The notes under the pieces were generated by a model. The model saw nothing but the letters and a program-made list of their open reading frames with translations, was not told the DNA's origin and ran no database searches. From assembly GCA_964625225.1 (NCBI GenBank), contig CAZVAR010000019.1:1-35733 (forward strand): a DNA stretch of 35,733 bases, given 5' to 3'. The DNA comes from CAZVAR01 sp964625225. Its GTDB lineage: Bacteria > Pseudomonadota > Alphaproteobacteria > JAJUGE01. Shown here piece by piece: positions 1-8,042 of this stretch (positions within the stretch are counted from its first letter, which is position 1; every line of letters begins with the position of its first letter). The position numbers and the translations under genes were made by a program.

Positions 1-185
1 CAAGACCATCGATTGACGACGCCCCAAAAGCCGCCCGACCGCCAGGCCGCACCGCAGACCGCCCCGCTTGCGCCGACGCGATGGCACCCGCCGCGGTGAT
101 CCGGACAAGTCGTACAGCGGACGACACGCAACAGTTCGACCATCGGAACGGTCGCGACGATCCTTCAAAGGCCTAGGCGGGCAGC

Positions 186-211
186 GGGCTCGAATCCCTC
201 TCCCTCTGCCA
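186..211 (+). other. tRNA-Ser 3'-end remnant, candidate attachment site
   Basis: The stretch reads as the T-loop, T-stem 3' strand, acceptor 3' strand and CCA end of a bacterial serine tRNA: GGGCTCGAATCCC followed by TCTCCCTCTGCCA. By memory of typical serine tRNAs it differs at about two positions (the first T of the T-loop is C, and one acceptor base is changed). The 5' side of the T-stem pairs imperfectly (185 against 199), and no D-arm, anticodon arm or matching 5' acceptor strand lies in the preceding 90 bases, so this is not a whole tRNA. A lone tRNA 3' end is the usual scar of a tyrosine-integrase element that entered a tRNA gene. With this orientation the element would lie to the left, outside the window. 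Confidence 0.5.
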
Positions 212-581
212 CTGTGTCAAGTCATTGCCATAGGTCGAGAATTGATCCCGGGGCGGATTCGGTGCTCCTGTGTACAGCGGGGCCGGGGGCGTCGGCGCTT
301 TCGTGACGGGGGTCGGCGGATCGGGTGGATCGTCGCCTGGTGGCACGGCAGCGGTCCCGTGCCTGCGATCCTGCCGTCTCCCGGACAGCATCATGGCCCG
401 CGCGGCGGCGGGCCCTTCGGAATGCGTGCCTGTACCCGCCTGCGGTATCCCGGCGCGGCGATCCGCCGGGGCGAAGCCGGCGCGGGTCCGGCCGTTCGCG
501 AAGGCGCCGCCGGTGCGGACGCTCGGCGCCGAGCCGACGCGCCGCCCGGGCGCGAGACGCGGGGCCGGTAGAGCTCAAGCC

Positions 582-612
582 GATGAAGAAGGGCGGTACG
601 CCCTCCTTCATC
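582..612. terminator. Hairpin, probable terminator of the dctP-like gene
   Basis: A 14-bp stem with one mismatch (582-595 with 599-612) closes on a 3-nt loop, 52 bases past the stop codon of the minus-strand binding-protein gene. No T-tract follows on either strand, so intrinsic termination is likely but not certain. Confidence 0.5.
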
Positions 613-664
613 GTTCGGGCCTGACCGGATCGGACGAGACGCGATCGGGGCGATCCGAGACCGG

Positions 665-1702
665 CTATGCTCCTGCCTTTTTCGCCTCTTCGAGGATCAG
701 ATCCAGCAATTCCTGGCCGGGCACCTTCTTGGCCTCGACCTGCTCCACCCAAGCCTTCCAGATCGGCTCGGCACCCCGCTTCTTCAGTTCGGCGATCGCG
801 GCGGGATCGTAGCGAATCTCCTCCATCTTCTCCCTGAAGAGCGGAATCCACTTCGCATCGCCCTCGATATAGGCCTGCTTCATGGCCTCGTACATGGCCG
901 GCTTCAGGTCGTAGATCATCTGCCGGTACTCGGCCGGCAGCGCCGCCAGCGCGTCGCGGTTGACGACCAGCGGGCAGTTGATGACGCCCGGATTCAGATT
1001 GCCGGTGAACCAGGTCGAGACCTCGTGAAGGCGGAAGGCGGCGTGCGCCGTCGAGAACGGAAAGGCGGCAGCGTCGATCAGGCCGCGCTCCAGGGCGGTG
1101 TAGACCTCGGGTGCCGCCATCGAGGTGGGGGTCGCCCCGAGCAGGCGCATGGCATCGCCCAGACCGCCGGTAGCCCTGACCCGCATGCCCTTCCAGTCGT
1201 CGAGCGACCGCGGCGGCTTTCCGGCGCCGAGGAACTCGTACTGCTGCAGCAGGTTGGAGAAGATCGCTTCGGCATTCCAGGCGGCCATCTCCTTCACCAC
1301 CGCCGGATGCCGGTAGTAGGCCTCGTGGACCTCCTTCTGGATGTCGAAGGTCGGCAGCGGCAGGAACGGAAGGTCGAGCCCGGTCATCGCCGGTGTCTTG
1401 CCCGGATGGTAGGAGACGCAGATCGCCGCGGCTTCGATCACGCCGATCTTGACGCTGTCCAGGTTCTCCTTGACCGGGGAGATCGCCTCGCCGTAGTGCA
1501 GCTTGATCGTGAAGTTGCCGTCGGTCCGCTTCGCCGCCTCGCTCGAGAGCAGCTCGACGCCCTCGGTGAAGGGGCGCCGGGCGCCCCAGAGCGAGATGTT
1601 CCAGGTGACCCGATCGGCCGCCAGCGCGGCTCCGAGATCGAGTCCGAGGATACTCATACCGGCAATGCCGATCAGTCCGTTTCGAATGCGCTTGGCCCGC
1701 AT
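665..1702 (-). CDS. TRAP transporter solute-binding protein, DctP family (orphan)
   Basis: Periplasmic receptor that captures an organic acid (or similar anion) and hands it to a TRAP membrane pair. The 345-residue product has a signal peptide (basic MRAKRIRNG, hydrophobic core, ALAAD cleavage region near residue 29). It also has the family hallmarks in the C-terminal half: MRVRATGG, containing the arginine that normally salt-bridges the ligand carboxylate, then APEVYTALERGLIDA. The start at 1702 is chosen because AAGGAG lies six bases upstream and the signal peptide begins there; upstream codons in frame are non-coding in character. No dctQ or dctM is adjacent, so it must use a permease elsewhere, perhaps one of those in this window. 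It diverges from the cyclase/amidase/SMP-30 genes, suggesting a shared control region and related substrate. Substrate unknown. Confidence 0.9.
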   Translation of the reverse strand: MRAKRIRNGLIGIAGMSILGLDLGAALAADRVTWNISLWGARRPFTEGVELLSSEAAKRTDGNFTIKLHYGEAISPVKENLDSVKIGVIEAAAICVSYHPGKTPAMTGLDLPFLPLPTFDIQKEVHEAYYRHPAVVKEMAAWNAEAIFSNLLQQYEFLGAGKPPRSLDDWKGMRVRATGGLGDAMRLLGATPTSMAAPEVYTALERGLIDAAAFPFSTAHAAFRLHEVSTWFTGNLNPGVINCPLVVNRDALAALPAEYRQMIYDLKPAMYEAMKQAYIEGDAKWIPLFREKMEEIRYDPAAIAELKKRGAEPIWKAWVEQVEAKKVPGQELLDLILEEAKKAGA

Positions 1703-1890
1703 CGATCGCTCCTTACCGTTGCGACCGTTCATTACACCGGAGGTCGTCCGGCTCGGGAACCCTCGGAATCGGTATGACTGCCATGCCGCGCGCGGTCGCC
1801 GCGGCCACTTGCGCAATCTCGGCGGAATCGGGCACCTTTCCGCGCTGCGCCGCACCCGCCACACACCAGTCCGTCCGAAGGGGTGATCCG

Positions 1891-2583
1891 ATGCAATTGA
1901 TCGATCTCAGCCGCGAGATTTACCACCGCACCCAGGTTCATCCCTCGCACCCGCCGGTAATCGTGACCGTGTGGAACGATCACAGCGAAATCAAGCGGGC
2001 GGGAAACACCGAGTTCAGCTCCAAGGCGCTGGCGCTCTCGCTTTCCGACCATTCGGCGACCCACGTCGATGCGCCGGTACATTTCGACCCGCGTCCGGGA
2101 GCGATGACGATCGATCAGGTGCCGCTGGAGAACTTCTATACCGAGGCGATCTGCCTCGACCTCTCGCACGTTCCGCTCAAGCACGCGATCACCGTGCCGG
2201 AAATGGAGGCGGCGCTCGACGCGTCCGGTCAGGAGATCAAGCCGCGGGACACCGTGCTGATCCATATGGGCGTGAACGACCGTCTCCTGGGGAAGCCCGG
2301 CTACCTGCATGATTTCCCCGGCCTGGCGCTGGAATCGGTGCACTGGCTGGCCGACCGGAAGATCACGATGTTCGGCGTCGAGGCCATCAGCCCGGCACCC
2401 GAGGGCGAGCTGAACTTCCAGGCGCACAAGGCCTGCGCCGAGCGCGGCATCACCCACATGGAATGCCTGGCCAATCTCGACAAGCTGGTCGGCAAGGGAC
2501 GCTTCCGCTTCATCGGTTTCCCGCTCAAGATCAAGGGCGGGACGGCGAGCCCGATCCGCGCCGTCGCGGTCCTGGACGATTGA
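1891..2583 (+). CDS. Cyclase / kynurenine-formamidase-like metal hydrolase
   Basis: A 230-residue protein of the cyclase family (PF04199; includes KynB arylformamidase and isatin hydrolase). These metal-dependent enzymes hydrolyse amide or lactam bonds such as N-formyl or cyclic imide substrates. The metal site is visible as HSATHVDAPVHF at residues 54-65 (His54, His58, Asp60, His64); KynB usually has Thr-Gly where this protein has Ala-Thr context, so kynurenine formamidase itself is not assured. The ATG at 1891 follows AAGGGG at a seven-base spacing. It is the first gene of a three-gene run with an amidase 30 bases downstream and then an SMP-30 protein. Together they suggest stepwise opening and hydrolysis of a cyclic amide or lactone imported by the divergent binding protein. 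Function beyond hydrolase is inference. Confidence 0.85.
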   Translation: MQLIDLSREIYHRTQVHPSHPPVIVTVWNDHSEIKRAGNTEFSSKALALSLSDHSATHVDAPVHFDPRPGAMTIDQVPLENFYTEAICLDLSHVPLKHAITVPEMEAALDASGQEIKPRDTVLIHMGVNDRLLGKPGYLHDFPGLALESVHWLADRKITMFGVEAISPAPEGELNFQAHKACAERGITHMECLANLDKLVGKGRFRFIGFPLKIKGGTASPIRAVAVLDD

Positions 2584-2613
2584 GGCGGCCGCAGGCCGTC
2601 GCGGCAGGTGTGC

Positions 2614-4023
2614 GTGACTGATCTCTGGCAGAAAAGCGCCACCGAGCTCGCGGCGCTGCTCCGGGCGCGGTCGATCTCGCCGGTCGAGCTTCTGCAGCTC
2701 TTTCTCGAGCGCTGCGCGCGGATCAACCCCAAGCTCAATGCGGTCGTCACGATCGACGAGCCCGGCGCCCGGGCCGCCGCCGGAGAGAGCGAGCACCGGT
2801 TCGCCCGAGGTGAACCGCTCGGCCCGCTGGACGGCCTGCCGATCACGGTCAAGGACAACATCTTCGTCAAAGGCATCCGGGCAACCTGGGGCAGCCGGCT
2901 CTATCGGGACTTCGTGCCGGAGCAGGACGATCTGCCGGTAGCCCGGCTGCGCGCTGCCGGCGCGGTGATCCTCGGCAAGACCAACACGCCGGAGTTCGCG
3001 ATCTCCGGTCACACCGACAATCCCCTCTTCGGCGTCACCCGTAATCCCTGGGACCCGGCGCTGACGCCCGGCGGGTCGAGCGGCGGAGCGGTGGCCGGGG
3101 TCGCCGCCGGCCTGTTCCCGCTGGCCCTGGCGACCGATGCCGGCGGCTCGATCCGGCGGCCGGCGTCCTACACCGGCCTCGTCGGCCTGCGGCCGTCGAC
3201 CGGACGCGTGGCGCGGCTCTTCGGGTTTCCGCCGCTCGCACTCGATTTCCAGGTGATCGGCCCGATCGCCCGGACGGTCGAGGATGCGGCGCTGCTCCTG
3301 AACGTGATCGCCGGACCGGATCCGCGCGACCGGTCGTCGCTGGCCGCCGCGGCGGCACCGGTAGCGGCCGGTACGGCGCGGAAACTGAGAATCCGCTTCG
3401 TGCCACGAGCCGGCAGCGCCCCCGTGGACCCGGAGATCGTCGATGCGGTGAGTCGTGCCGCGCGGGTCTTCGAGGATTTGGGGCACGATGTCAGCGAAGG
3501 GACTGCGCCGTTCGACCCCGACCAGATCAACGCATGCTTCGGGATTCTCTCGGGGGTAGGCCTGCGACGCATCGTCGAGCAGCATGACGGCTGGGAATCG
3601 GAGATCGATCCGGCCCTGCTGCCCACCATCGATGCCGCGGGGAGGGTCTCCGCGACCGAGTATGCGCGTACGCTCGACCGGCTGAACGCGCTGCGCGCCG
3701 AGTTCGTCGGGGCCATGCGCGACATCGATCTGTTCCTGACGCCGACCTCCGCCGCGATGCCCTGGCCGGCGGAGCAGCGCTTCCCGAAGATGATCGGCGG
3801 CGTCGAGGCGAGCCCCCGCGCCGCCGGTGTCTATGTCACGGCCGTCAACGCGATCGGCCATCCGGCGATCTCGTTGCCGGCGGACCCGGCTCCGTCGGGG
3901 CTTCCGATCGGTCTGCAGCTGGTCGGCCGGTTCGGCGAGGACGAGCTGCTTCTGCGCGTGGCAGAGCAGTATCAGCAGGCGCGTCCTTGGCGGGATCGCT
4001 GGCCGGCGATCGTCAGCGAGTGA
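2614..4023 (+). CDS. Amidase signature family protein
   Basis: Amide hydrolase of the amidase signature family (PF01425; relatives are GatA, malonamidase, 6-aminohexanoate cyclic dimer hydrolase). The catalytic triad is complete: Lys80 in TVKDN, the cis-Ser in GGSSGG (Ser155/156), and nucleophile Ser179 in DAGGSIRRPA. The 469-residue length is typical. The start is taken as GTG at 2614, giving the usual MTDLW opening with GGCAGG five bases upstream; a GTG two codons earlier is possible. No gatB or gatC is nearby and the C-terminus is that of a stand-alone amidase, so a tRNA amidotransferase role is unlikely. It lies 30 bases after the cyclase and 7 bases before the SMP-30 gene, so the three are probably co-transcribed. 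Substrate not determined. Confidence 0.92.
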   Translation: MTDLWQKSATELAALLRARSISPVELLQLFLERCARINPKLNAVVTIDEPGARAAAGESEHRFARGEPLGPLDGLPITVKDNIFVKGIRATWGSRLYRDFVPEQDDLPVARLRAAGAVILGKTNTPEFAISGHTDNPLFGVTRNPWDPALTPGGSSGGAVAGVAAGLFPLALATDAGGSIRRPASYTGLVGLRPSTGRVARLFGFPPLALDFQVIGPIARTVEDAALLLNVIAGPDPRDRSSLAAAAAPVAAGTARKLRIRFVPRAGSAPVDPEIVDAVSRAARVFEDLGHDVSEGTAPFDPDQINACFGILSGVGLRRIVEQHDGWESEIDPALLPTIDAAGRVSATEYARTLDRLNALRAEFVGAMRDIDLFLTPTSAAMPWPAEQRFPKMIGGVEASPRAAGVYVTAVNAIGHPAISLPADPAPSGLPIGLQLVGRFGEDELLLRVAEQYQQARPWRDRWPAIVSE

Positions 4024-4030
4024 GAGCGTG

Positions 4031-4924
4031 ATGTTGGAGATCCGGTTCGTCGTCGATGCGCGCGACGGCCTCGGCGAATCGCCGCTCTGGTGTCCGCGCG
4101 AGCGGGCCCTGTACTGGCTCGATCACGGCACCCCGACCCTAAAGCGCTACGATCCGGCCACCGGCGACTATGATGCGATCGCGCTTCGGGAGTATGTCGG
4201 CTCGATCGGCCTGCGTCGGCGCGGCGGGTTCGTTGCCGGCACCAAATCGGGTTTCGGCTATCTCGATCCGACGACCGGTGGCCTGGAGGCGATCACCAAT
4301 CCCGAGCCGGACCTGCCGGGCAACCGGCTGAACGACGGAAAGGTCGATCGCAAGGGGCGGTTCTGGTCCGGCTCGATGAACGCCAACTTCGCGGTCGATT
4401 ACCGGATCACGGCGGCGCTCTACCGCTTCGATCCGGATCACAGCTGCCGGAAGATGGACGAAGGGTTCATCGTCTCGAACGGGATCGCCTTCAGTCCGGA
4501 CGACCGGACCATGTATTTCTCCGACAGCTCGGGCAAATGCGTGTACGCCTATGACTTCGATGCCGAGAGCGGCGCGATCGCCAATCGGCGGCCGTTCATA
4601 CCGTCGATCGGCATTCCGGGGCATCACGGCAAGGTCGACGGGGCGACCGTGGACGAGGAAGGCTTCTACTGGGCGGCCCTGGTCTATGACGGACTCGTCG
4701 CGCGCTATGACCCGAACGGCCGGCTCGACCGGATCATCAAGGTGCCGGTCAGCAATCCGACCATGGTCGCTTTCGGCGGTGACGATCTGGACGTCCTCTA
4801 TGTCACGTCGACGCGCAAATTCGTGAACCCGATGCAGATCGCCCAGAACCCGCTGGAAGGCGGCCTGCTCGCGATCCGTGGGCTGGGCGTGAAGGGGTTG
4901 CCCGAGCCGCTGTTCGAGGGGTGA
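4031..4924 (+). CDS. SMP-30/gluconolactonase-like beta-propeller hydrolase
   Basis: A 297-residue six-bladed propeller of the SMP-30/gluconolactonase/LRE family (PF08450), which hydrolyses sugar or related lactones with one divalent metal. The expected metal ligands are visible: Glu16 in GESPLW, Asn101 in RLNDGK, Asn150 in VSNGIAF and Asp203 in VDGATVD. Typical family sequence such as GRFWSGSMN is present. The ATG at 4031 is seven bases past the amidase stop, so translation is probably coupled; its own ribosome site is weak. As third gene of the trio it likely opens a lactone produced or imported in the same pathway. It is followed by a convergent transporter gene 164 bases away. Confidence 0.88.
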   Translation: MLEIRFVVDARDGLGESPLWCPRERALYWLDHGTPTLKRYDPATGDYDAIALREYVGSIGLRRRGGFVAGTKSGFGYLDPTTGGLEAITNPEPDLPGNRLNDGKVDRKGRFWSGSMNANFAVDYRITAALYRFDPDHSCRKMDEGFIVSNGIAFSPDDRTMYFSDSSGKCVYAYDFDAESGAIANRRPFIPSIGIPGHHGKVDGATVDEEGFYWAALVYDGLVARYDPNGRLDRIIKVPVSNPTMVAFGGDDLDVLYVTSTRKFVNPMQIAQNPLEGGLLAIRGLGVKGLPEPLFEG

Positions 4925-5088
4925 CGGGCCGAGCGGCGGACGGGTGAGGCGGGAAGACGGGCCGGCTGGCGGCCGCGACGGCGGGACGTTCGCCGCCTTG
5001 CCGCACCGGCCGCGCCGCCACCGCTTCCGCCAAGATCGGGCTGCTCTGCGGACACCGGCCCGAGACGCACGCCGATTCCGGCGCCACG

Positions 5089-6261
5089 CTATGGCGACGA
5101 CGGGCCTCCGGCGGGACCGAGGAGGCGCGCCGCGGCGCCCCGCGCAAGCTCGAGACCCCATCCGGCGAAAAGGCCCGCCGCGGGGTTCAGCAGCGCCGTG
5201 GCCAGAGCGGCGACGCCGATGGCGGGCCAGCAGGCGGGACGGGCATCGAACAGACGGCGCGACAGGGCGAGATCGGTTCCCGCCACCAACAGCAGCGCCC
5301 CGACCGCGCCGAGCGGGATAGCGGCGAACAGCGCGGCGGCGCTGTCGGCGAATCCCAGCGCCAGCACCAGCAGCGACGCGCCGAAGACGACCGGCGCCAG
5401 CCCCGTGCGCGCGCCGAAGCGATGCTGTGCGGCAACGCCCCCGGCGCCGTGGCACATCGGCATGGCCCCGAGCGGCGCGAGCAGGAGATTCGCGGCGCCG
5501 GACGTCAGGGCGAGGTTGCGTACGGTGGCGCGCCCGGCCCGCTCGGGGAACAGGTCGCGGCAAAGAACGGCGGTGACGATAACCGCATTGGTCAAGGTGA
5601 GGGGCAGTTGCGGTACCACGGCCAGTTCGATCGCCTGCCGGACCGTGCCCCAATCCTCGGGCAGCACCAGCGGCGGCAGATGCAGGGCAAGGCCCGGCAG
5701 CGACGGTAGCGCCGTCGCACCGGTCGCGAGGCCCGGGCCGGTCGCGGCCAGCAGCACGACCGGCGCGATCGGCGCCCGCGGCCACAGGCGCGGGACCCCG
5801 AACAGCAGGGCGAGCGCGGACAGGCCGATCCACGGCTGCTTCAGCACCATCAGCAGGCCGAGCCAGCCCATCATCAGGCCTAGGCCGAGCTGCAGCCCGG
5901 CGGTGACGGACTGCGGGATCAGCCGCGCCACCCTCCCGACAAGGCCGGTCGCCCCGAGCAGCAGCAGGGTGGCGCCGATCGTCAGCCCGGCGGCGGCGGT
6001 CGCGGCAGGGGTGAGATGCCCCGTCAGCAGGACTGCCGAGATGGCCTTCATCGGCTGCACCGCCATCGGCAGGCCGTAGAACAGTCCGGCCGCGACGAAG
6101 GCGGCGCCGAAGCCGAACAGCACGCCCGCCGGGGCGAGGCCCGCCACCGTCATCGCCCCGACGGCGTGCGGGATGAAGATGCCGAGGTCGCCGCAGCCGC
6201 CGCTGAGCTCGCCGAGCAGGCTGCGCTTCGCCCGCGGCCCGGCCGGGTTCGAATCCGTCAT
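5089..6261 (-). CDS. MOT1-type molybdate/sulfate transporter
   Basis: Polytopic inner-membrane protein of the MOT1 branch related to SulP carriers (PF16983), 390 residues with about ten hydrophobic segments. Two family signatures are clear: GELSGGCGDLGIFIP near residues 18-31, and PMCHGAGGVAAQHRFGARTG near 268-287, with QPMKAI at 69-74. Characterised members import molybdate; sulfate or another oxyanion is possible here. The start at 6261 (MTDSN) is chosen because conserved sequence begins shortly after it. Its ribosome site is weak, and an in-frame ATG at 6279 is an alternative. No molybdenum-cofactor genes or STAS domain are nearby. It sits alone between convergent and divergent neighbours, probably with its own promoter in 6262-6527, which it shares with the dctP gene. 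Confidence 0.85.
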   Translation of the reverse strand: MTDSNPAGPRAKRSLLGELSGGCGDLGIFIPHAVGAMTVAGLAPAGVLFGFGAAFVAAGLFYGLPMAVQPMKAISAVLLTGHLTPAATAAAGLTIGATLLLLGATGLVGRVARLIPQSVTAGLQLGLGLMMGWLGLLMVLKQPWIGLSALALLFGVPRLWPRAPIAPVVLLAATGPGLATGATALPSLPGLALHLPPLVLPEDWGTVRQAIELAVVPQLPLTLTNAVIVTAVLCRDLFPERAGRATVRNLALTSGAANLLLAPLGAMPMCHGAGGVAAQHRFGARTGLAPVVFGASLLVLALGFADSAAALFAAIPLGAVGALLLVAGTDLALSRRLFDARPACWPAIGVAALATALLNPAAGLFAGWGLELARGAAARLLGPAGGPSSP

Positions 6262-6527
6262 CCGCGGATCTTGGCGCATCCGTGCCGATTTGGCGAGGGC
6301 GAGCGCCGTTTCCCCGGACCGGGGATTGCGCGGATCAGGTTGCTCGGAAGCGGCGGCGACGGCGCGCCGAGGATGACGGATCAAGCTGCGCGGAGACGGT
6401 GCCGTCCGCCGTCACATCTCAGAGTCGGCAAACCCGTCCGCGCGGAATGCGTGCCGTCCTCGCCACACTAGAAGGCCCGCCGAAATCGGCCTACGCTTCG
6501 GGGACATACAAGATCGGAGGAAGCTCA

Positions 6528-7505
6528 ATGCGCCTGTACGCCCCATTGGTCGTCGCCGCCGCCCTCGCCACATCGCTCCAGGCCCACGCCGCGACGACCT
6601 GGACGGCCTACATCTACAATTCGGCCATCACGACCACGGCCGCGCAGGGCTTCAAGCGGATCTGCGAGTCGATCGAGAAGGAAACCGATGGAGAACTGAA
6701 GATCCAGATGCATCTCGGCGGCTCGCTGCCGATCAAGACGACCGATATCACTCAAGCGGTCGGTGAGCGGATCGTCGATTTCGGTGCGGACGGCTTCTTT
6801 CTCGGCGCGGTCACGATCGGCGGCGTGCTCCGCCTGCCGATGCTGATCGACACGATCGAGCAGATGCAGACGGCCGAAGAGATCATGCAGCCCTATCTCG
6901 AGCGCGGCTTCAAGCAGAAGGGTGCCATCGTGCTCGGCCACTACACCTATCCGGCGCAGGTGTTGTGGGCGAACCAGCCGCTGACGTCGCTTGCGGACAT
7001 TTCCGGCAAGAAGATCCGCGTGACCTCGCCCGAGCAGAGCGAGTTCATCAAGCGCATGGGCGGAATCGGGGTGACCATCGGCGCTCCGGAAGTTCCGTCC
7101 TCGCTCGAACGCGGGGTCGTCGACGGCGTCATCACCGCGAGCGCAGGCGGTGGCCGCATCTGGAGCGATCTGCTCACCCACAACTACCGATTGGGCCTAA
7201 ACTTTTTCAACAGCATGATCCTCGTCAACGATGAGGCGTGGTCGGAGCTCGACCCCGCCGTTCAGGAGAAGGTCCGGGAGATCGTGCAGCGCGAGATGCC
7301 GAAGATCACGGCGCAGATGTTCGCCGAGGAGGAGGAGATCACCGAGCAGCTCGCGGCAAAGGGCATGGTCGTCACGCGGCCCACGGCGGAGGAGATTGCG
7401 GCGGCCCGCGAGAAGGTCGCCTCCTTCTGGGACGAATGGGCAAGCTCGCACGGATCCGAGCATCAGGAGGCTCTCGCCAAGGTCCGGGCCGCGATCGGGC
7501 GTTAG
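6528..7505 (+). CDS. TRAP transporter solute-binding protein, DctP family
   Basis: Periplasmic binding protein of a complete TRAP system (P, Q, M in order). The 325-residue product has a short signal peptide ending in QAHAA-TTW near residue 22. It also has the family pattern KKIRVTSPEQ near residue 165, whose arginine would contact a carboxylate, followed by PEVPSSLERGVVDG in the ligand-pocket region. The usual VYTAL is replaced by VPSSL, so the pocket may differ from the C4-dicarboxylate type. The ATG at 6528 has GGAGG seven bases upstream. The dctQ gene begins three bases after the stop. The convergent SMP-30 gene behind dctM hints that the cargo may be a sugar acid or its lactone; that is inference. 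Confidence 0.92.
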   Translation: MRLYAPLVVAAALATSLQAHAATTWTAYIYNSAITTTAAQGFKRICESIEKETDGELKIQMHLGGSLPIKTTDITQAVGERIVDFGADGFFLGAVTIGGVLRLPMLIDTIEQMQTAEEIMQPYLERGFKQKGAIVLGHYTYPAQVLWANQPLTSLADISGKKIRVTSPEQSEFIKRMGGIGVTIGAPEVPSSLERGVVDGVITASAGGGRIWSDLLTHNYRLGLNFFNSMILVNDEAWSELDPAVQEKVREIVQREMPKITAQMFAEEEEITEQLAAKGMVVTRPTAEEIAAAREKVASFWDEWASSHGSEHQEALAKVRAAIGR

Positions 7506-7508
7506 CGG

Positions 7509-8042
7509 ATGCCCGAACCGCAAGGCAGCCCGCCCGGTACGGTACTCGGGCGGGCCATCGGTGCGGTCATGCGCATCGCGCTGCTGGGGGCCGAAATCGT
7601 CCTCGTCCTCATGCTGGCGATGATGGCGACCGAGGTGATCTCCAGGAACGTCTTTGCCTATTCGCTGCAGGTCACCGATGAGCTCTCCGGCTATCTGCTG
7701 GTTGCGCTGACCTTTCTCGCGCTCGGCGTGAGCCTCCATGACGGAGCGTTCTTCCGCGTCGAATTCGTGTTCGAGCGCCTTCCGCCGCGCGTCCAGGGCT
7801 GGGTCTCCTGCCTGTTCATTTCCGCCGCGCTCGTGTTCACGATCATTCTCGACTGGCACCTCATTCGCCTCGTCCAGAGCTCGTTCCGGCGCGGCACGGT
7901 CGAGCCCTCGCTGCTGGCCACGCCTCTTTGGATTCCACAGATGATGATGCCGATCGGGACGACCCTTCTGGCACTGGTTCTGCTCGGCATGCTGGCCCGG
8001 CAGATCGTGGAGCTCGCGACCGGACGAGGGGGGCGCCGATGA
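7509..8042 (+). CDS. TRAP transporter small permease, DctQ family
   Basis: Small four-helix membrane subunit (177 residues) that couples to DctM to form the sodium-driven TRAP permease. Four hydrophobic segments are visible, with the family's conserved EVISRNVF after the first helix, TDELSGYLL before the second, and a C-terminal WIPQMMMPIGT segment, the usual place of the W-x-P motif. It starts three bases after the binding-protein stop and ends in an ATGA overlap with dctM (8039-8042), which implies coupled translation of the two membrane subunits. Confidence 0.92.
   Translation: MPEPQGSPPGTVLGRAIGAVMRIALLGAEIVLVLMLAMMATEVISRNVFAYSLQVTDELSGYLLVALTFLALGVSLHDGAFFRVEFVFERLPPRVQGWVSCLFISAALVFTIILDWHLIRLVQSSFRRGTVEPSLLATPLWIPQMMMPIGTTLLALVLLGMLARQIVELATGRGGRR

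Larger units (their letters stand above)
1..664. other. No credible gene; contains a tRNA 3' remnant and a hairpin
   Basis: No reading frame here looks like a real protein. The frames that are open on both strands are Arg/Gly/Pro-rich, overlap one another and lack a ribosome site, as expected of non-coding GC-rich DNA. The stretch holds a degenerate serine-tRNA 3' end at 186-211 and a perfect-looking hairpin at 582-612 just beyond the stop of the dctP-like gene; both are listed separately. A gene could end to the left of the window. Confidence 0.6.

Noticed and set aside
120..211. A complete tRNA-Ser ending at 211
   Set aside because: No 5' acceptor strand, D-arm or anticodon arm can be folded upstream of the T-loop; only the 3' end is present.
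68..571. Possible small genes in the left 660 bases
   Set aside because: All frames are Arg/Gly/Pro-rich, overlap on both strands and lack ribosome sites; one runs through the tRNA remnant.
582..595. GATGAAGAAGGG shared with the minus-strand CRISPR repeat, considered as a stray repeat or tracr-like anti-repeat
   Set aside because: Only 12 bases match; they belong to the stem of a hairpin placed as a terminator, and the rest of the repeat is absent.
1732..3861. Minus-strand open frame of about 700 codons opposite the cyclase and amidase
   Set aside because: A mirror of well-supported genes with catalytic motifs on the plus strand; no ribosome site and low-complexity basic composition.
2614..4023. 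GatA subunit of a tRNA amidotransferase
   Set aside because: The amidase signature is shared, but gatB and gatC are absent and the neighbours are catabolic hydrolases.
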